Part shown: positions 61,125 to 64,000 of the stretch, in pieces
How the letters are laid out: each line of letters starts with the position of its first letter
Position numbering within the stretch: the first letter of the stretch is position 1
Assembly (NCBI RefSeq): GCF_040276085.1
Contig: NZ_JBELOK010000008.1
Location: forward strand, 1 to 64,000
Reading direction: 5' to 3'
From: Castellaniella sp040276085
GTDB lineage: Bacteria > Pseudomonadota > Gammaproteobacteria > Burkholderiales > Burkholderiaceae_B
DNA: 64,000 nucleotides
The notes under the pieces: model-generated
What the model saw: only the letters and a program-made list of their open reading frames with translations
Databases searched by the model: none
Told to the model about the DNA's origin: nothing
Program-made: the position numbers and the translations under genes

Positions 61125-63548
61125 ATGCAAACCAGTCAGTCCGCCCCCCTGTTTATCCGCCGTGTGGCGGTGTGTGGCGCAGGGGTTATGGGCGCCCAAA
61201 TCGCGGCCCACTGTGTCAATGCCGGCGTGCCGGTGGTACTGTTTGACTTGGCCAAAGATGACGGCCAGGGTGGCAAAAATGCGATTGTGCAGCGTGCGAT
61301 TGCCCAGCTTAAAAAACTGAATCCAGCCCCCTTGGGCGTCTCCAAACTGGCTGATCTGATCACGCCGGCCAACTACGACGAAGACCTTGCTTTGCTGGCC
61401 GATTGCGATATTGTCATCGAGGCCATTGCCGAGCGCCTGGACTGGAAACGCGACCTCTATCACAAGCTGGCGCCTGCGCTAAACCCGCATGCCATCGTCG
61501 CCAGCAATACTTCGGGCCTGTCGATCACGTCTTTGTCCGAAGCCCTGCCCGAAACCCTCCGACACCGGTTTTGCGGAGTGCACTTTTTCAATCCGCCGCG
61601 CTATATGGCGTTGGTCGAACTGATCCCCACAGCGGCTACCGAGCCGGCACTGCTGGATCACCTTGAAACCTTCCTGGTGTCGCAGCTGGGCAAGGGGGTG
61701 GTGCGGGCAAAAGACACGCCCAATTTCATCGGCAATCGCATTGGCGTGTTTGGGATCCTGTCTGTGTTTCATCACACCGCTGCCTTTGATCTCCCCTACG
61801 AACTGGTCGACGACCTGACAGGCACCCGCCTGGGTCGCGCAAAATCAGGCACCTACCGTACGGCTGATGTTGTGGGGCTGGATACACTGGCACACGTCAT
61901 CGACACGATGAAAGATCAGTTGCCTGACGACCCCTTCCATGCGCATTTCACGATTCCCCCTGTGTTGGCGGGTCTGATTGAAAAAGGCGCGCTGGGCCAG
62001 AAAGCCAAGGCGGGCTTTTTCAAGAAAGAAGGCAAGCAGATCCTGCGCATGGATCCCAAGGCCGGTCAGTATGTGCCTTCTGGCGAGAAGGCTGATGACG
62101 AGGTCAAGGAAATCCTGAAAGAGCGTGATCCTGCCAAGCGCCTGCAGGCGCTGCATGATTCCGATCATCCCCAGGCCCAGTTTGTGTGGGCTGTCCTGAG
62201 GGATACCTTCCATTACAGCGCGGTCCATCTGGGCGAGATCGCCGATAGCGCGCGCGAGCTGGATCAGGCCATGAAATGGGGCTTTGGGCACAGCTTTGGG
62301 CCTTTCGAGATCTGGCAGGCAGCCGGTTGGCAGCGGGTGGCAGGTTGGATCAACGAGGATATTGCTGCAGGCAAAACCTTATCGTCCGCGCCGCTGCCCC
62401 AGTGGGCCACACAGGGCCCCGTGTGGGAAACTCAGGCCGTGCATACACCAGAGGGCTCGTACAGCCCGGCGGGCAACGTCTACGTACCGCGCAGCACCTT
62501 GCCGGTGTATCAGCGCCAGATCGGGGCGCCCCGGCTGGTGGGCGAAGGCCCGGTACTGGTGCCGCAGGTTGTCTACGAAAACGACGCCATCTTGTGCTGG
62601 ACCTTGCCTCAGCCGCATCCGCAAAATGTGTTGATTGCATCCTTCAAGACCAAAATGCATACGCTCAGCCCCGATGTGGTGCGCGGCGTGACGCACGCGG
62701 TTGATCTGGCAGAGCAGGGCTATAAGGCGCTGGTTATCGGCCAACTCGAAGACCCTTTCTCGGCAGGGGCTGATCTGAAAGCCATGTTGCCGGCTTTCAT
62801 GGCCGGTGGCGTCAAGGCGGTTGAGCCCATCCAAAAGGAAATGCAGGACATGGTGCTGCGGGTGCGCTATGCCCAGGTGCCGGTGGTGGCAGCCGTGGCC
62901 GGCCTGGCACTGGGCGGTGGCTGCGAGCTCTCCGTGCATTGTGCCCGTCGTGTGGCGCACCTCGAAACCTACATTGGTCTGGTGGAGGTAGGTATCGGCC
63001 TGGTACCGGGTGCGGGTGGCATGACATATAGTGCGCGCCGCGCAGCCGAGATCCAGGCCCAGTCGGCCCCGGATGCGCCCTTGCTGGCTTATGTCAAAAA
63101 CTTTGTGCTGTCCGTGGCCACTGCCCGTGTGTCCAAGTCGGCACTCGAAGCGCGTGAGATCGGCTACCTGCGGGATTCCGATCCTATCGTGATGAACCGC
63201 CACGAGCTGCTGTATGTGGCGGTGCGCGAGGCAGCCAACCTGGCCGAGCAAGGGTACCGTCCACCGCTGCCCGCCCGCTTTGCGGTCGCTGGTCGGGATG
63301 CCATCGCAACCTTGCGTGCACAACTGGTGAACATGCAGGTGGGTGGTTATATCAGCGATTACGATTTTCACATTGGCCTGGAGGTGGCGACAGCCATCTG
63401 CGGCGGTGACGTCGATCCCAACAGCCTGGTGGATGAGGCCTGGATGCTCAAGCTTGAGCGCAAGGCCTTCCTGAGTCTGCTGGCCAACCCCAAGACACAA
63501 GAGCGTATTGCCGGCCTGCTGCAAACCGGCAAGCCCGTCCGCAATTAA
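61125..63548 (+). CDS. fadN: bifunctional 3-hydroxyacyl-CoA dehydrogenase / enoyl-CoA hydratase, FadN type
   Basis: 807 residues. The dehydrogenase part is N-terminal: NAD site VAVCGAGVMGAQIAAH (residues 14-29), ASNTSGLSITSLSEALPE and HFFNPPRYMALVELIP with the catalytic histidine. The crotonase part is C-terminal: FSAGADLKAMLP for the oxyanion hole and GLALGGGCELSVHC and EVGIGLVPGAGGM. This order is the reverse of E. coli FadB and matches the FadN/FadJ-like group. It catalyses the two middle steps of beta-oxidation. AGAGAGGAC precedes the ATG. The thiolase gene follows after 11 bp. Confidence 0.94.
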   Translation: MQTSQSAPLFIRRVAVCGAGVMGAQIAAHCVNAGVPVVLFDLAKDDGQGGKNAIVQRAIAQLKKLNPAPLGVSKLADLITPANYDEDLALLADCDIVIEAIAERLDWKRDLYHKLAPALNPHAIVASNTSGLSITSLSEALPETLRHRFCGVHFFNPPRYMALVELIPTAATEPALLDHLETFLVSQLGKGVVRAKDTPNFIGNRIGVFGILSVFHHTAAFDLPYELVDDLTGTRLGRAKSGTYRTADVVGLDTLAHVIDTMKDQLPDDPFHAHFTIPPVLAGLIEKGALGQKAKAGFFKKEGKQILRMDPKAGQYVPSGEKADDEVKEILKERDPAKRLQALHDSDHPQAQFVWAVLRDTFHYSAVHLGEIADSARELDQAMKWGFGHSFGPFEIWQAAGWQRVAGWINEDIAAGKTLSSAPLPQWATQGPVWETQAVHTPEGSYSPAGNVYVPRSTLPVYQRQIGAPRLVGEGPVLVPQVVYENDAILCWTLPQPHPQNVLIASFKTKMHTLSPDVVRGVTHAVDLAEQGYKALVIGQLEDPFSAGADLKAMLPAFMAGGVKAVEPIQKEMQDMVLRVRYAQVPVVAAVAGLALGGGCELSVHCARRVAHLETYIGLVEVGIGLVPGAGGMTYSARRAAEIQAQSAPDAPLLAYVKNFVLSVATARVSKSALEAREIGYLRDSDPIVMNRHELLYVAVREAANLAEQGYRPPLPARFAVAGRDAIATLRAQLVNMQVGGYISDYDFHIGLEVATAICGGDVDPNSLVDEAWMLKLERKAFLSLLANPKTQERIAGLLQTGKPVRN

Positions 63549-63559
63549 GGAGACTTTCG

Positions 63560-64000
63560 ATGACTGCCCTGCAACAAGCTTATATCGTCGCTGCGACGCG
63601 CACGCCCATCGGCAAGGCCCCGCGCGGTATGTATTCCCATACGCGCCCGGACGACCTCCTGGCCAGAACCATCCAGGGCGTGCTGGCCCAGGCACCGAAC
63701 CTTGATCCGGCCGCAATCGAGGACGCGATCGTGGGTTGCGCGATTCCCGAAGGCCCCCAGGGCCTGAACGTTGGCCGTGTGGGCGTGCTGCTGGCTGGGC
63801 TGCCCCAGTCGGTGGCAGGTGTAACGGTAAACCGCTTTTGCGCCTCCGGCCTTACAGCAGTGGCCATGGCGGCAGACCGCATCCGCGTGGGTGAGGCCGA
63901 TGTGATGCTGGCCTGCGGGACAGAATCCATGAGCCTGGTGCCCACCATGGGGATCAGCACCTCTTTTAGCCCGGATGTGTATCTGAATGATGAAAATATC
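63560..64000 (+). CDS. fadA: acetyl-CoA acyltransferase (thiolase), N-terminal part, cut by window end
   Basis: 147 residues visible from ATG 63560 (MTALQQAYIVAATRTPIGKA), with AAGGAGA 7-8 nt upstream. The acyl-accepting cysteine C94 is in TVNRFCASGLTAVAMAADRI. It ends in the loop region after SLVPTMGIST. Final, thiolytic step of beta-oxidation, coupled to the fadN-type gene. The C-terminal catalytic residues lie beyond the window. Confidence 0.93.
   Translation, partial: MTALQQAYIVAATRTPIGKAPRGMYSHTRPDDLLARTIQGVLAQAPNLDPAAIEDAIVGCAIPEGPQGLNVGRVGVLLAGLPQSVAGVTVNRFCASGLTAVAMAADRIRVGEADVMLACGTESMSLVPTMGISTSFSPDVYLNDENI

Noticed and set aside
1..64000. CRISPR arrays, tRNA or rRNA genes, recognised riboswitches
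   Set aside because: I read through the intergenic stretches and saw no direct-repeat/spacer array, cloverleaf or known riboswitch core; this was by eye and a covariance-model search could still find small RNAs.

Overview
The window looks like a chromosomal stretch of a betaproteobacterium of the order Burkholderiales, most likely family Alcaligenaceae (Bordetella/Achromobacter/Pusillimonas-like). This is an inference from gene order: ribosomal protein cluster, then cutA-dsbD, then tatCBA-hit-his-murA-bolA-ABC exporter-mla-gltDB. It is supported by the Bug-type (tripartite tricarboxylate) solute receptor, the short-form HisG and the moderately GC-rich coding style. No rRNA, tRNA, CRISPR array, insertion sequence or phage gene was seen.

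Layout. The end of tuf and rpsJ (S10) lie at the left edge. The S10-spc-alpha ribosomal cluster follows, but it is broken twice. Between rpsJ and rplC (about 0.5-7.1 kb) sits a catabolic cassette: a racemase-family protein, a dihydropyrimidinase, a three-gene TRAP transporter and an NAD-dependent epimerase. An intrinsic terminator directly follows rpsJ and an extended -10 promoter precedes rplC. Between rpsQ and rplN (11.9-25.0 kb) sits a second block: tctCBA transporter, lipoprotein gamma-glutamyltransferase, a small conserved protein, a convergent fatty-acid operon (FadL-type porin, hotdog protein, chalcone-isomerase-like protein, FadD), a PsrA-like TetR regulator and a LapD-like degenerate GGDEF/EAL receptor. 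A strong sigma-70-like promoter and a 250-nt structured leader precede rplN. The spc and alpha clusters (rplN to rplQ, with secY, infA, rpmJ and rpoA) are then complete and end at a 15-bp-stem terminator.

From 34 to 36.6 kb cutA and dsbD run on the plus strand. From 36.6 to 61 kb nearly everything is on the minus strand. Read in the direction of transcription this is: a domesticated IS200-like transposase-family gene coupled to a FecCD permease and its ATPase; gltB-gltD; mlaF-E-D-A-C; an ABC-2 exporter; bolA-like; murA; hisG-D-B-H-A-F-I-E; a HIT hydrolase; and tatA-B-C. hisC is missing from the his run and mlaB from the mla run. At the right edge a beta-oxidation pair (fadN-type bifunctional enzyme and a cut thiolase) starts behind a 22-bp perfect palindrome that overlaps its -35 box.

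How the parts fit. The FadL-FadD operon, the PsrA-like regulator and the fadN-thiolase pair form a plausible fatty-acid regulon held together by a TTCAAACG half-site. The racemase/dihydropyrimidinase cassette with its own importer looks like a cyclic-amide or pyrimidine catabolic unit. Its racemase has lost both expected catalytic cysteines. The most unusual gene is the transposase-derived protein without HUH histidines, translationally coupled to an iron-type permease.
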